Assembly (NCBI RefSeq): GCF_000582685.1
Contig: NZ_KK073768.1
Location: 3,077,812-3,141,811 of the forward strand
From: [Scytonema hofmanni] UTEX 2349
Lineage (GTDB): Bacteria > Cyanobacteriota > Cyanobacteriia > Cyanobacteriales > Nostocaceae
Direction of reading: 5' to 3'
Length of the DNA stretch: 64,000 nucleotides
The notes below the pieces were generated by a model. The model searched no databases. It was given only the letters and a program-made list of their open reading frames with translations, and was not told the origin of the DNA. Shown in pieces: positions 55,289-63,909 of this stretch. Numbering within the stretch: position 1 is the first letter of the stretch; the number at the start of each line of letters is the position of its first letter. A program made the translations under genes and the position numbers.

Positions 55289-55945
55289 ATGAATCGGCGT
55301 TCTCGACATACTGATTATAATGAAGACCTGAATATTTGGTCTGCTTTCACAGACTTAATGTCTAATGCCTTCATGATACTTCTTTTTTTACTATTAATAG
55401 TTAGCGTCAAATATACAGTGTCGCAAATATCTAATAAAAATACACGCACACCACCAATTATTTTAATTAAAGATGAAGGTGCTTACCGTTTTGCTTCCGG
55501 CAGTGCTGAACTACCACAGCCAATGTACAATTATATTTGGACGAAAATAGTTCCAGAAATTGAACGCAAGACAAAAGAATATAACATAAATACAGTAGAA
55601 ATTATCGGTCATACTGATGGTCAGGCTAATGGCAGTGTAATCAGTAATCTAGACCAGAATTTAGAAAACGTAGCTAATGGTGATGTACCAATACAAAATT
55701 TGAAAGCTGGTTCTAATGCTGACTTAGGACTAATGCGATCGCTAGCATTAGTCAGAGTGCTGCGTTACATCCAGACCAAAGAACATAGGCTACAAGGACT
55801 GAAATTTCGCGCCTATTCTGCGGCACAGCTTATATTACCATCAGGCGAGTTTGCACAACCATCGTTAGCTCACCAGGAAGATGTCACACGACGACGCATT
55901 GAAATTCGCTTTACCCGCTTGGGTGAAGTGACAGAAGTAAAATAA
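55289..55945 (+). CDS. MotB/ZorB-like OmpA-domain protein
   Basis: The 218-residue protein has one N-terminal membrane helix (about 24-42) with Asp22 at its start (AFTDLMSNAFMILLF), the position of the proton-binding Asp of MotB and ZorB. The periplasmic part (about 60-218) is an OmpA-like peptidoglycan-binding domain with IIGHTDG and NADLGLMRSLALVRVL. It is the expected stator partner of the preceding channel protein. A typical OmpA outer-membrane barrel is absent. It ends the operon; the following gene starts 187 bp later. Confidence 0.85.
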   Translation: MNRRSRHTDYNEDLNIWSAFTDLMSNAFMILLFLLLIVSVKYTVSQISNKNTRTPPIILIKDEGAYRFASGSAELPQPMYNYIWTKIVPEIERKTKEYNINTVEIIGHTDGQANGSVISNLDQNLENVANGDVPIQNLKAGSNADLGLMRSLALVRVLRYIQTKEHRLQGLKFRAYSAAQLILPSGEFAQPSLAHQEDVTRRRIEIRFTRLGEVTEVK

Positions 55946-56132
55946 AGCGATCGCGTTGCACTAAACTAGTAGTCTGTCAAGATAAAAATGATGGTTGTAG
56001 AGGCGATCGCGCTATAACCGTGGAGTACTTGCCGATCGCTCTAATTGTTGTTTTGTATAAACAGATGTACACTGGCAAGCAAAGTAATGCAAAATATTAC
56101 TGTGCTTCCCTTCGGTTTCGGCATCACCCACA

Positions 56133-58646
56133 ATGGAACACTGGCAATTTCTATTACAGAAACAAGGCGATCGCTCTTGGCATACCTTGGAATCGCCAAA
56201 TTTAGAAATATTGGAAGGTCGGTATCGAGTTTTGGCTCGTTCTAACCGTCCTCATATAGATGTAGAAGTGCGCGTAATTCACTCTTCCACTCAGGAAGTT
56301 CCCATACAGCGACGAGTTCAAAAGCGATCGCGTCGCACTAACAATGAAGGCTTAATGGCAGTAATTCCCTTTACCCACCTGAAGCCAGGAATTTGGGAGT
56401 TACGATGCTCTGGCGATTTGATGTCTGATATCCTGGGTAAATCCTGGCAATATAGCATCAAAATCCAAGTTCTGCCTCAATCGGCAGTTTTATCGGATGT
56501 CAAGAGATTGGACGACTCTGAACATCATCCCAACAGCTTATCAACAGCCGCAGCCCAAACTTCTACCACCATAGATAACGCTATTACCGTTAAGGCAGAG
56601 CCAGTAATTATTACACAAAGTAAGCCTTTGCCAAGTAAAGAAGAAGATGCAATTATTGATGCACCTATTACCCCAGTCTGGGTTAAAGGTGATACAGCAG
56701 AGCAAATATTACAAAACTTATTAGAGTTAGCTTTACCCGTTTCTGAATCTTTGCTTGATAATGAAGCGATTGATGTGACTCCAGCAGAGCAAGCACCGCC
56801 ACCATTACTGCTAACTTTAGAGCAGGAAACTTATGTTGCTCGTTGGGGAGAAACTCTTTGTCTCAATGGGCGTGTAGAATTAAAGCAAGAACTGCTGAGT
56901 GAAACATCAGATTTAGAAAGCGTCTGTGCGGCATTCCTGCAAATTGAAATGCGATCGCCCCAAAAATCGGAAATATTAACTCAACTAAGGCAACCAATAC
57001 CTGAAAAGATTTTACCCTGTACTATCACTAGCCAGATTGAAATTCCCGCTAATTGCGAATCCAAGCTGATTTTAGCAGATATAAGTTTATATGGCGCACT
57101 CGCTGGAATTGGTGAGGTAACACTGTTAGCCAGCCAGTCCTTCACAATTACAGCAGATGTGACAGAATTACTGGCAATTAGTACAGCTATGAAACATAGT
57201 ACATCAGAACTAGATTACCAGCTAGCGCCGCCTATTTCTAAAGAACCGTTACCATCATCCCTTGATTTAGAACTGTTTAATCTAGTAAAAAGCGTAAAAA
57301 CAGGTCAAAATCTAGTTTTTCATGCATCAACGAAAAAAGCTTTACCACCGCGAATTGATCTGCAAAAGCTAAGGAAATCAGTCGCAGTGCGTACAAGCTC
57401 TGCTTCTTGTAGCCAAACATCGCCTCAATTACCAACTTTTTCTCACGGGCAAACTAAAATGTTAGCCGCGTCCAAATCGCAGTATTTAGAAAACACAGAT
57501 ACTATAATTGCCGAGGGTCAAGAGCCAATATTTGAGGAACAGGCAAGACTTTCTCTGAGTGCAGGCTCCACTTTTAGATATTTGACACCGGTTAAATCCT
57601 TGTCTACCGACTTTGAAGAAGTTCAAAGCAACGGGCAAGATACTTTGGATTATCAAACTCCAGAGGAATTTCCCCAGCTTGAGACTACCATAACTGAGTC
57701 GGAAAATGCAACTGACTTAGAAGGGGATGAAGATGCACTTGAAGAATTAATGGTTGAGGATGTGCGATCGCCGGATAACTATAACCCAGAAGTAGTTGTC
57801 CTCCAAGCTTCTGAATTAATCACACCAGACAACCCCTATTCATCCCCTTTAATCAGAAAGTGGATGCACACTCAAGGCTATTCTTTGCCTGAACCGATGA
57901 ATGTGCAGTCTCAGAACTACTATACTTATATCCCAGCTAACCAGACTATTTCTGAAGAATATCCGGTTTCTTTGGATGAGCAAACTTTGACTGCTGATGT
58001 TAATTCGCCGTTAGTATCTGATATGGAGACACAACAAGGCGATATTGTGGAAGAAGTTACTGAGACGCTACATGAAGAAAATGTATCAGAAGTTTCCTTG
58101 TCACCGGAAGTACCACAACTACCACCTCAGTTACAGCCAACTTGGTTCACACAAGAATTTGTCGTAGATGATACAGCAAATGAAATTGAAGCCGATGCTA
58201 CGCAGAGCGGTTTGTTTGAGCAAAAGGACGAATCAGTCACAAATTTATCGGTTTCTCTAGCGATCGCAGCGACAAATTGGAGTCCGTTGCCAATTCCCCA
58301 ACTGGATGTACCAGAAGGTGAACTTATTGCCGGCAAATCTATCAGAGTGCGCGTGTATCTGCCTTACGTGCGGGAGCAAATGGCTGTGAAGTTATGGATG
58401 GAGGATTGTCAAACTCGCTGGTTGTTAGATGGTCCGCATTTGCTCAAGAATTTGCTACCTAACTCTTTGGGAGATTTGGAGGTGATGACTCAGTTAAATA
58501 TTCCCTTTGGCTGTTTGGAAATTCGCTTAGAAGCGATCGCTATAGATATGGCAACTCAACAGGAAAGTCATAAAGTGACAATCGGCAGGACTGTGATTCC
58601 TCCAGATTTGCCAACTTTGCAGCTAGATGAACTGCTGGGAATATAA
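56133..58646 (+). CDS. Large protein of unknown function, mostly disordered centre
   Basis: The 837-residue protein has an N-terminal beta-rich module (1-115; MEHWQFLLQKQGDRSWHTLE, then FTHLKPGIWELRCSGDL), a long acidic, low-complexity middle with few predicted secondary elements, and a C-terminal beta-rich domain (about 705-837; ELIAGKSIRVRVYLPYVREQ). No signal peptide or membrane helix. It reads as a conserved cyanobacterial hypothetical. It shares the strand of the tubulin operon but is separated by 187 bp, so membership of that system is uncertain. Confidence 0.7.
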   Translation: MEHWQFLLQKQGDRSWHTLESPNLEILEGRYRVLARSNRPHIDVEVRVIHSSTQEVPIQRRVQKRSRRTNNEGLMAVIPFTHLKPGIWELRCSGDLMSDILGKSWQYSIKIQVLPQSAVLSDVKRLDDSEHHPNSLSTAAAQTSTTIDNAITVKAEPVIITQSKPLPSKEEDAIIDAPITPVWVKGDTAEQILQNLLELALPVSESLLDNEAIDVTPAEQAPPPLLLTLEQETYVARWGETLCLNGRVELKQELLSETSDLESVCAAFLQIEMRSPQKSEILTQLRQPIPEKILPCTITSQIEIPANCESKLILADISLYGALAGIGEVTLLASQSFTITADVTELLAISTAMKHSTSELDYQLAPPISKEPLPSSLDLELFNLVKSVKTGQNLVFHASTKKALPPRIDLQKLRKSVAVRTSSASCSQTSPQLPTFSHGQTKMLAASKSQYLENTDTIIAEGQEPIFEEQARLSLSAGSTFRYLTPVKSLSTDFEEVQSNGQDTLDYQTPEEFPQLETTITESENATDLEGDEDALEELMVEDVRSPDNYNPEVVVLQASELITPDNPYSSPLIRKWMHTQGYSLPEPMNVQSQNYYTYIPANQTISEEYPVSLDEQTLTADVNSPLVSDMETQQGDIVEEVTETLHEENVSEVSLSPEVPQLPPQLQPTWFTQEFVVDDTANEIEADATQSGLFEQKDESVTNLSVSLAIAATNWSPLPIPQLDVPEGELIAGKSIRVRVYLPYVREQMAVKLWMEDCQTRWLLDGPHLLKNLLPNSLGDLEVMTQLNIPFGCLEIRLEAIAIDMATQQESHKVTIGRTVIPPDLPTLQLDELLGI

Positions 58647-58738
58647 GCTTATCCCCTGGATTTGAGTATTAATTACCAGCAAATAATATACAGCTAATTT
58701 CAGATTGCAGGAGGTACATGCGTAAAACCCCTCTCCTT

Positions 58739-58765
58739 GTAGAGACGTAGCAATGCTACGTCTAT
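58739..58765. repeat. GTAGAGACG-bounded palindrome, copy 4
   Basis: GTAGAGACGTAGC and GCTACGTCTAT pair around AAT. Lies in the 269-bp gap between the 837-residue protein gene and cutA. Confidence 0.8.
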
Positions 58766-58915
58766 AGGTGTATTTAATAACAACGCAATCTGCTGTAATT
58801 TGTCCCAACGCAAATTTTTTTTCCTTTCGCAAGCAAAATGAGCCAATATTTACACGAGCTTTTGCATCCAGACTTAAGCGTAAAAGACTTGGGTCATGTT
58901 ATCCTATCAAGTTCA

Positions 58916-59227
58916 TCAGAGGTGTGTTTCAGATCGAACAAAGTCAACGTACTCACGCAGAGAAGCTTTGTTATCAACCTCAAGAACAACAAACTCTGGC
59001 AATTCATAAGGATGAAGTTCACAGAGCCGGTGCTTTAAACGCTCTACTCCTTCTGTTGAGACTTTCATCATCAATGTAACTTCAGCGTCTGATCGTATTT
59101 CTCCTTTCCAAAAATACACGCTCTGGATCGGATACAGGTTGACACAGGCTACAACATGCTCTTCTACAAGCAAACGAGCAATTCGTTCTCCGTGTTCTGT
59201 TGGCAAGTTCGTTAGCGCAATCCTCAT
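58916..59227 (-). CDS. cutA: Divalent-cation tolerance protein CutA
   Basis: The 103-residue protein matches the trimeric CutA1 family: ACVNLYPIQSVYFWKGEI and ELHPYELPEFVVLEV. CutA is linked to copper and other divalent-metal tolerance, though the mechanism is unclear. ATG 59227 yields the usual start. It is followed downstream by the 837-residue gene's convergent end. Confidence 0.94.
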   Translation of the reverse strand: MRIALTNLPTEHGERIARLLVEEHVVACVNLYPIQSVYFWKGEIRSDAEVTLMMKVSTEGVERLKHRLCELHPYELPEFVVLEVDNKASLREYVDFVRSETHL

Positions 59228-59383
59228 TATATTGTTCTTCCTTAGATTGAAATAAAATAGCTTCAGTCAACTCTAGTCTTTAAACTACCAACTTCAGGGT
59301 GATAAAGCACCCTCCATCCTGTTCAAAATATCCTGTTTTAGATGCCTTAAGTCATCTCGCTTTACGCCAGTACTCAAACATCC

Positions 59384-60136
59384 TTACTCAACGAGCTTAC
59401 GACAAGACAAAATTAGTTGAATCGCATCAGAATGGAATTCTATATTAGAATATCGAAATTTTGACCGAGCGAACAAGTCTTTCAATACCTCCTGTCTTCG
59501 ATGATAAAACGACCATTCAAGAATATATTCAAGATAAACACGATTGGGGTTCGTTTCAGATATTTGTCCCAAAATTACAACACCATCTGGCAATAATTTT
59601 TCGTATATCCAGTTGAGAAATTCGATGACTTCGTTATCATCAAGGTAGTGTAGAATATTCGCCCCTAAGATAGCCTTTTGTGGATCAAGAAACACTCGAC
59701 TACTCCCTTGATAGATTTGGAGGACGCTATCTTGCACAAAAGAGACAGATAGCTGATTTCCTAATACTTCAAGCTGTTTCTTAAGTATCGCAAAGCCCCG
59801 TGCATCCACATCGATACAGGTAATATTCATGGGCAATGTGTATTTGTCTGTGACAAACTCCAAAACGTCTTGGGAAGTCCCTATTCCCAGGACAGTAATT
59901 GGCATGGCAATATCTTTTTCCCATTCCTGAGCGAACTCGAATAGACAACGTGCCATCTCCTTCCCTCGTTTTCGGAGTAAATTCATCAAAGGAAGTTTAA
60001 GAACCCATTCATCAATCATCTGTCCAAGTAGACCATCACCATGAGGAATGCCCTGATAAATATAGTCAATGAGTTCGTAATCTACCTGATAACCAAGTGG
60101 CTTAGTATAGGCTTTATCATTTGCATAACTCAGCAT
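59384..60136 (-). CDS. Class I SAM methyltransferase-like protein
   Basis: The 250-residue protein has a Rossmann-type SAM-binding domain (about 70-240): TVLGIGTSQDVLEF is motif I, ITCIDVDARGF the acidic loop after strand two, and AILGANILHYLDD motif post-I. The N-terminal 70 residues are helical. Substrate unknown. Its ATG (60134-60136) overlaps the TGA of the upstream gene by one base (TGATG), so the two are translationally coupled and likely act together. TTG 60139 is an alternative start. Confidence 0.75.
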   Translation of the reverse strand: MLSYANDKAYTKPLGYQVDYELIDYIYQGIPHGDGLLGQMIDEWVLKLPLMNLLRKRGKEMARCLFEFAQEWEKDIAMPITVLGIGTSQDVLEFVTDKYTLPMNITCIDVDARGFAILKKQLEVLGNQLSVSFVQDSVLQIYQGSSRVFLDPQKAILGANILHYLDDNEVIEFLNWIYEKLLPDGVVILGQISETNPNRVYLEYILEWSFYHRRQEVLKDLFARSKFRYSNIEFHSDAIQLILSCRKLVE

Positions 60137-61008
60137 CAAATGATGACATAGCTCGGCTCAGTGATATCAATTCCATAATGCTCGGTAATCCATGCACAAC
60201 ACAACACGACCGCAGGAGCAATGACTTCAAAGCGATAAATACGATAGGCTAATGACAAGTAGGATAAGAGATCATAAACTTCAGGATTCCCCTCTACGAT
60301 GAGGGTAATATCATAACAGCCTTGAATATGAAGCTGGCTCAATTTTTGGTTGATGCGATCGATATTGACTTCATACCTTTCCCAGTCATACTCCAGTATA
60401 TGGAGTTCTCCTTGCAGTCCGACATCTTTGATGAGGTCATACACAAAATCAAAGGTGACAATTAGGGGAGCTTGAGCCATAAGTGCGATCGCCTCCTGAG
60501 TGAGCATAGCTCTGATCGGAGCAATCCCAATAATGTGTACAGATTGTTGCGCGATCGCATTCTGTCCGACAAAAAGCCCATACTCTTGAGCATGTTGATG
60601 AAGCGCTCGACGACGAATGTATTTATGCGATAGTATGGCTAAAACATGACGATCTGATGAATGTTCAAACGACATGTACGGATCAAATACCGAAGCGTGT
60701 AGATCGTTGACTTCGATAATTTGCATACGCCTATATCGTCGATAAAATTCCCGAACAATCTCGGTTGTAGCTGCGTTAGCACCGTCTATAAGAATCGGTT
60801 TTTTATTCCGAATTAAGATATGGAGAAACCGTTCTAAATCCTCTTGAGAATAATCATGTGAACCTGAAAGTAAGGCATAGCCATCAGCTAATAAAAGCAA
60901 CTGCCATAGCCTAGTGCCAAAAGGTATCTTTATGTTATCGTAAATTGCTTTACTTGCGAGGAGAAATTCGGGGACAAGTACTTCTTTTGTAAAATCATAA
61001 TTTATCAT
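60136..61008 (-). CDS. TP-methylase-like protein with unknown N-terminal domain
   Basis: The 290-residue protein has a helical N-terminal domain (1-125) and a C-terminal part (about 135-290) that resembles the tetrapyrrole (TP) methylase fold: VHIIGIAPIRAMLTQEAIALM at the start, TLIVEGNPEVYDLLSYL in the place of the GxDP loop, and YRFEVIAPAVVLCCAWITEHYGI as the late helix-strand. TP-fold proteins methylate tetrapyrroles, diphthamide precursors, rRNA or peptide backbones (borosins). The call is by eye. It is upstream of and coupled to the class I methyltransferase-like gene. Confidence 0.55.
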   Translation of the reverse strand: MINYDFTKEVLVPEFLLASKAIYDNIKIPFGTRLWQLLLLADGYALLSGSHDYSQEDLERFLHILIRNKKPILIDGANAATTEIVREFYRRYRRMQIIEVNDLHASVFDPYMSFEHSSDRHVLAILSHKYIRRRALHQHAQEYGLFVGQNAIAQQSVHIIGIAPIRAMLTQEAIALMAQAPLIVTFDFVYDLIKDVGLQGELHILEYDWERYEVNIDRINQKLSQLHIQGCYDITLIVEGNPEVYDLLSYLSLAYRIYRFEVIAPAVVLCCAWITEHYGIDITEPSYVII

Positions 61009-61544
61009 CTTTGGCTATATATAGACTTGACTTATTGGCAAACTGTCTACGTTCAAGAGAATAAATTTCATTCATTGAATTTTGCAACTAATCCTGAATA
61101 GATGCTTCCCAACCCTCTGTAAAAATACCATAACCAGAGTCAGTAAACCAAAAAGTTTTTTCCAAAAGAGAAATTTTCCAAAATATTGTTTCATATCGCC
61201 TTTTTTCCCTCTTTTAATGGCAGGCATCATATTTACTTTACTGATATTATTTGTTGCAGAAAAACATAAATCAGGAGCCAAAAAATGGAAATGCTGTCTC
61301 GTAACTGCTTCATTACCAAATATAAAGCAACACTCCCAATCCTCTGGATTAGGCGAAATTTTACATATATACATTATTTTCCACCAAATGTCTAGTACCT
61401 TCAGGTTGAATTGAGCCGGAAAATCCCCAATACCCATATATAAAATCTCAATTTGTTAAAAATATGATAGATTTTCAAAAATGAGGCAGAATTTGCAGTA
61501 AGCTCCAGAATGAATTCCAGTAAGATTTAACAGGAATCTTTACT
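61009..61544. other. Region before psaI with no secure gene
   Basis: About 535 bp. ORFs lie on both strands (61072-61437 minus, 61082-61414 plus) and overlap each other completely; neither has a family match that I can name. The minus-strand one is in position to precede the 60136-61008 gene, but its start lacks a ribosome-binding site. Confidence 0.45.
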
Positions 61545-61655
61545 ATGTCAACTTCATTTTTGCCTTCTATCTTCGTTCCACTGACAGGTTTAGTTTTTTC
61601 AGCAGTGGCAATTGCCTTGTTGTTTATATACATTGAACGCGAAGATATAGCTTAA
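61545..61655 (+). CDS. psaI: Photosystem I subunit VIII, PsaI
   Basis: This 36-codon gene encodes MSTSFLPSIFVPLTGLVFSA and ends FIYIEREDIA; the ending matches the PsaI C-terminal IEREDVA pattern. PsaI is a one-helix photosystem I subunit near PsaL. AGGAAT lies about 10 bp before ATG. It stands apart from psaL and psaFJ and converges on psbEFLJ. Confidence 0.88.
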   Translation: MSTSFLPSIFVPLTGLVFSAVAIALLFIYIEREDIA

Positions 61656-61751
61656 GTTTGATAAATCCCCAATCCCAAAAAAACGATGACCAATTTTTGG
61701 CGTTGGTGAATCTGGGGCGTGAAAATGATTTTACACAACACTAAAATCTTT

Positions 61752-61780
61752 GTAGAGACGTTCCGTCGGAACGTCTTTAC
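61752..61780. repeat. GTAGAGACG-bounded palindrome, copy 5
   Basis: GTAGAGACGTTCCG and CGGAACGTCTTTAC pair almost perfectly; nearly identical to the copy at 14696-14724. Confidence 0.85.
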
Positions 61781-61862
61781 ATCCGGATTCATGCATCAAT
61801 TCAGTGATGACCAATTTTCATCGATTTTTTGCAGATTTATCAGAAAGAGTGAATATTAAAAT

Positions 61863-61896
61863 ACCGCCTATCTTTTAAAGACAGGCGGTTTTTTTA
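61863..61896. terminator. Terminator between psaI and psbJ
   Basis: ACCGCCT pairs with AGGCGGT (61863-61869 and 61883-61889) with a 13-nt loop, followed on the plus strand by TTTTTT and on the minus strand by ATTTTAAT. It can serve both convergent units but is stronger in the plus direction. Confidence 0.8.
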
Positions 61897-61956
61897 TGCT
61901 GATTTCTCAACAATTGCGTTTAAAATTCAGATGACGGTATTCAGTTCCAGCCACAA

Positions 61957-62076
61957 TTATATGGAAGAACCGATTCCGGCGTAAGCCCCGTAAAAGAAAA
62001 TGCCTACAACAGTAATTACACCTAACCCTACGATTGTCGCGACAACCCACAGGGGAATTCTTCCACTTCCAGACAC
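61957..62076 (-). CDS. psbJ: Photosystem II protein J, PsbJ
   Basis: The 39-residue single-helix protein starts MSGSGRIPLWVVATIVG from a GTG codon at 62076 and ends FYGAYAGIGSSI, the PsbJ pattern. PsbJ affects electron flow in PSII. A GGAG site lies about 8 bp before the start. Last gene of psbEFLJ. Confidence 0.95.
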   Translation of the reverse strand: MSGSGRIPLWVVATIVGLGVITVVGIFFYGAYAGIGSSI

Positions 62077-62147
62077 AGGTTTTCTCCTCCCTTAATAAAA
62101 AATCAACGCTTGTTAAATAAACAAGGATTAATACCAGTCGTCCTTTG

Positions 62148-62267
62148 TTAGTTAAAGAAGTAACTGGAAAATAGAATCCCCAGAACAAAAATCAGTAGTA
62201 GTCCCAGGAAAAGCGAAGTCCGGTTTAGTTCGACCGGCTGTTTATTAGAATTTGGCGATCTATCCAT
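62148..62267 (-). CDS. psbL: Photosystem II protein L, PsbL
   Basis: The 39-residue protein reads MDRSPNSNKQPVELNRTSLF then LLLIFVLGILFSSYFFN, diagnostic for PsbL, a one-helix subunit needed for PSII assembly. AGGAGG lies 6 bp before the start. Third gene of psbEFLJ. Confidence 0.97.
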   Translation of the reverse strand: MDRSPNSNKQPVELNRTSLFLGLLLIFVLGILFSSYFFN

Positions 62268-62279
62268 GAGTAGTTCCTC

Positions 62280-62417
62280 CTAGCGTTGAATAAACTGCAT
62301 TGAAGCGATCGCACCCAAAAAGAACACGGTGGGTACAGCGAGGGTGTGAACTGCAAGCCATCTAACCGTAAAAATCGGGTAAGTAATTGGTTGATTAACG
62401 TTATTGCCGCTGGTCAT
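62280..62417 (-). CDS. psbF: Cytochrome b559 beta subunit, PsbF
   Basis: The 45-residue protein has one helix with the haem-ligand His in RWLAVHTLAVP and ends FIQR, the family C-terminus. It binds haem with PsbE. The gap to psbE is 6 bp. Confidence 0.97.
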   Translation of the reverse strand: MTSGNNVNQPITYPIFTVRWLAVHTLAVPTVFFLGAIASMQFIQR

Positions 62418-62423
62418 GTCAAA

Positions 62424-62675
62424 CTATTTTCCGGTAAATTGATCAATTTGTTGTTTAGCTTCAAAACGATCTTTCACAATTGGCGGTGCTACCTGCTCCG
62501 CTCTTGGGTAATACTCGTTCGGTCGGGGTGTGCCAAATACATCATAAGCCAGTCCGGTGCTGACAAATAACCAACCTGCAATAAATAATGCGGGGATGGT
62601 GATGCTGTGAATTACCCAGTAACGAACGCTGGTAATAATGTCCGAAAACGGACGTTCTCCAGTGGTACCTGACAT
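62424..62675 (-). CDS. psbE: Cytochrome b559 alpha subunit, PsbE
   Basis: The 83-residue protein has the haem-ligand His in YWVIHSITIPALFIAGW and the lumenal GTPRPNEYYP segment. With PsbF it forms the cytochrome b559 core of PSII. It heads the psbEFLJ operon, itself downstream of ycf48 on the same strand after a 117-bp gap that should hold the promoter. Confidence 0.98.
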   Translation of the reverse strand: MSGTTGERPFSDIITSVRYWVIHSITIPALFIAGWLFVSTGLAYDVFGTPRPNEYYPRAEQVAPPIVKDRFEAKQQIDQFTGK

Positions 62676-62792
62676 GCGTGATTCCTACCTGAGTGAGATT
62701 GTTCTTGAGAATATTATCCTACAAAGTTAAGAAAGAGTTACAACTTGCAACCTATTTCTCAGAATTTGCATCAGAAATACCCAATCTTAAGG

Positions 62793-63815
62793 TTAAGCCG
62801 CTCCTGATTTGGAAGCTGCTGCAACACTTGGTTGATATTTTAGTAAAATACCGCGATCGCCAATAATAAATCCCTGTTCTGGGGAAAAGAACACAATCTT
62901 ATACAAATTTGCTGGAACTCCTTCCACATCACGGTCTTTTTCCCAGGTTTTGCCACCATCAGCACTCCGCAGCAAATTACCACTACCACCACCGAGCCAA
63001 ATTTCTTCAGGTGTGCGATATGCCATATCCAGTAAACCCCAGCTTGTAGACACTTCTGGATATTGGGCTTCTAACCATTCTTCAGGTTTTTCTGGGTCAT
63101 TAAATTGCACTTGACCGCCTCGTGCTAACATCCATAATTGCCCCTTGTCGGTAAACCCCATATTTTCAACTCGTCTAGAACTATTGCGGTTATGAGGAAC
63201 CCAAGCAGTTTGTCCTGGTTCCCAAGTTGAGTAGAAGTTACCTTTGGCAGAAACGCCAACATATTTTCCATCAGGCGATCGCTTGATGTTACGTAGCACA
63301 CCAACTGCTTGTTCTACCTGTGCCTTCCAGTTTTTACCGCCGTCTGTAGTCTTATATATTGCTCCTACATCCGTAGCCATCTCCGCTGAATTTTGTCCTA
63401 ATGCCAAAATGCTAATTGGACCACCGGGTAATTTTTCGCTTACGGGAATGCGCGACCACGAAGCACCTTCATCAGTGGTATGCAATATCAGACTTGGCTC
63501 TCCGACTATCCAGCCTTCTTTCCCAGTAAAACTGACTGAGTTAAACCGATACTTCGGATCGTCAAGTTGCAGTGTTAAAGGTTTCCAAGTTTCACCACCA
63601 TCTTTTGTTTCTAACAAAGTGGCGCTGCTACCGACTAAATACCCATGCTGAAGGTTATCAGTAAAGGCAATATCTAGTAGTTTCGCCTCTGTTGGCACAG
63701 AAATGATTTCCCAAGGATTGTAGCTAGTCGAGGGAACTTTGCTACAACCTATACACATGAGGACGACTACCAATAAGGCAACTATTCTTTGCCAACTTCT
63801 CACAATTGAATGCAT
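62793..63815 (-). CDS. ycf48: Photosystem II assembly factor Ycf48
   Basis: The 340-residue precursor is a lipoprotein (signal then lipobox ending GC at residue 24) with a seven-bladed beta-propeller of BNR/Asp-box-like repeats (TKDGGETW, TTDEGASW, TTDGGKNW and SADGGKTW). Ycf48/HCF136 binds the D1 precursor and helps build PSII reaction centres. Position between rubA and psbE is the conserved cyanobacterial order. Confidence 0.96.
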   Translation of the reverse strand: MHSIVRSWQRIVALLVVVLMCIGCSKVPSTSYNPWEIISVPTEAKLLDIAFTDNLQHGYLVGSSATLLETKDGGETWKPLTLQLDDPKYRFNSVSFTGKEGWIVGEPSLILHTTDEGASWSRIPVSEKLPGGPISILALGQNSAEMATDVGAIYKTTDGGKNWKAQVEQAVGVLRNIKRSPDGKYVGVSAKGNFYSTWEPGQTAWVPHNRNSSRRVENMGFTDKGQLWMLARGGQVQFNDPEKPEEWLEAQYPEVSTSWGLLDMAYRTPEEIWLGGGSGNLLRSADGGKTWEKDRDVEGVPANLYKIVFFSPEQGFIIGDRGILLKYQPSVAAASKSGAA

Positions 63816-63909
63816 CTGTATTTTTTAGTTTCTTCTAAATTTGTCTAGGGTTTCTTTCAAAGGTTTACTTTAAGTAATCGGTTTTTATGTAAGTAAGATA
63901 TGTAACATC

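Noticed and set aside
49093..55945. Classical Zorya defence locus
   Set aside because: The channel and OmpA-like genes fit ZorA/ZorB, but no ZorC, ZorD helicase or ZorE nuclease is present, and vWA and tubulin-like genes are not Zorya parts.
61072..61437. 121-codon minus-strand ORF and overlapping 110-codon plus-strand ORF
   Set aside because: They occupy the same bases on opposite strands, lack ribosome-binding sites and match no family that I can name. A small peptide gene here remains possible.
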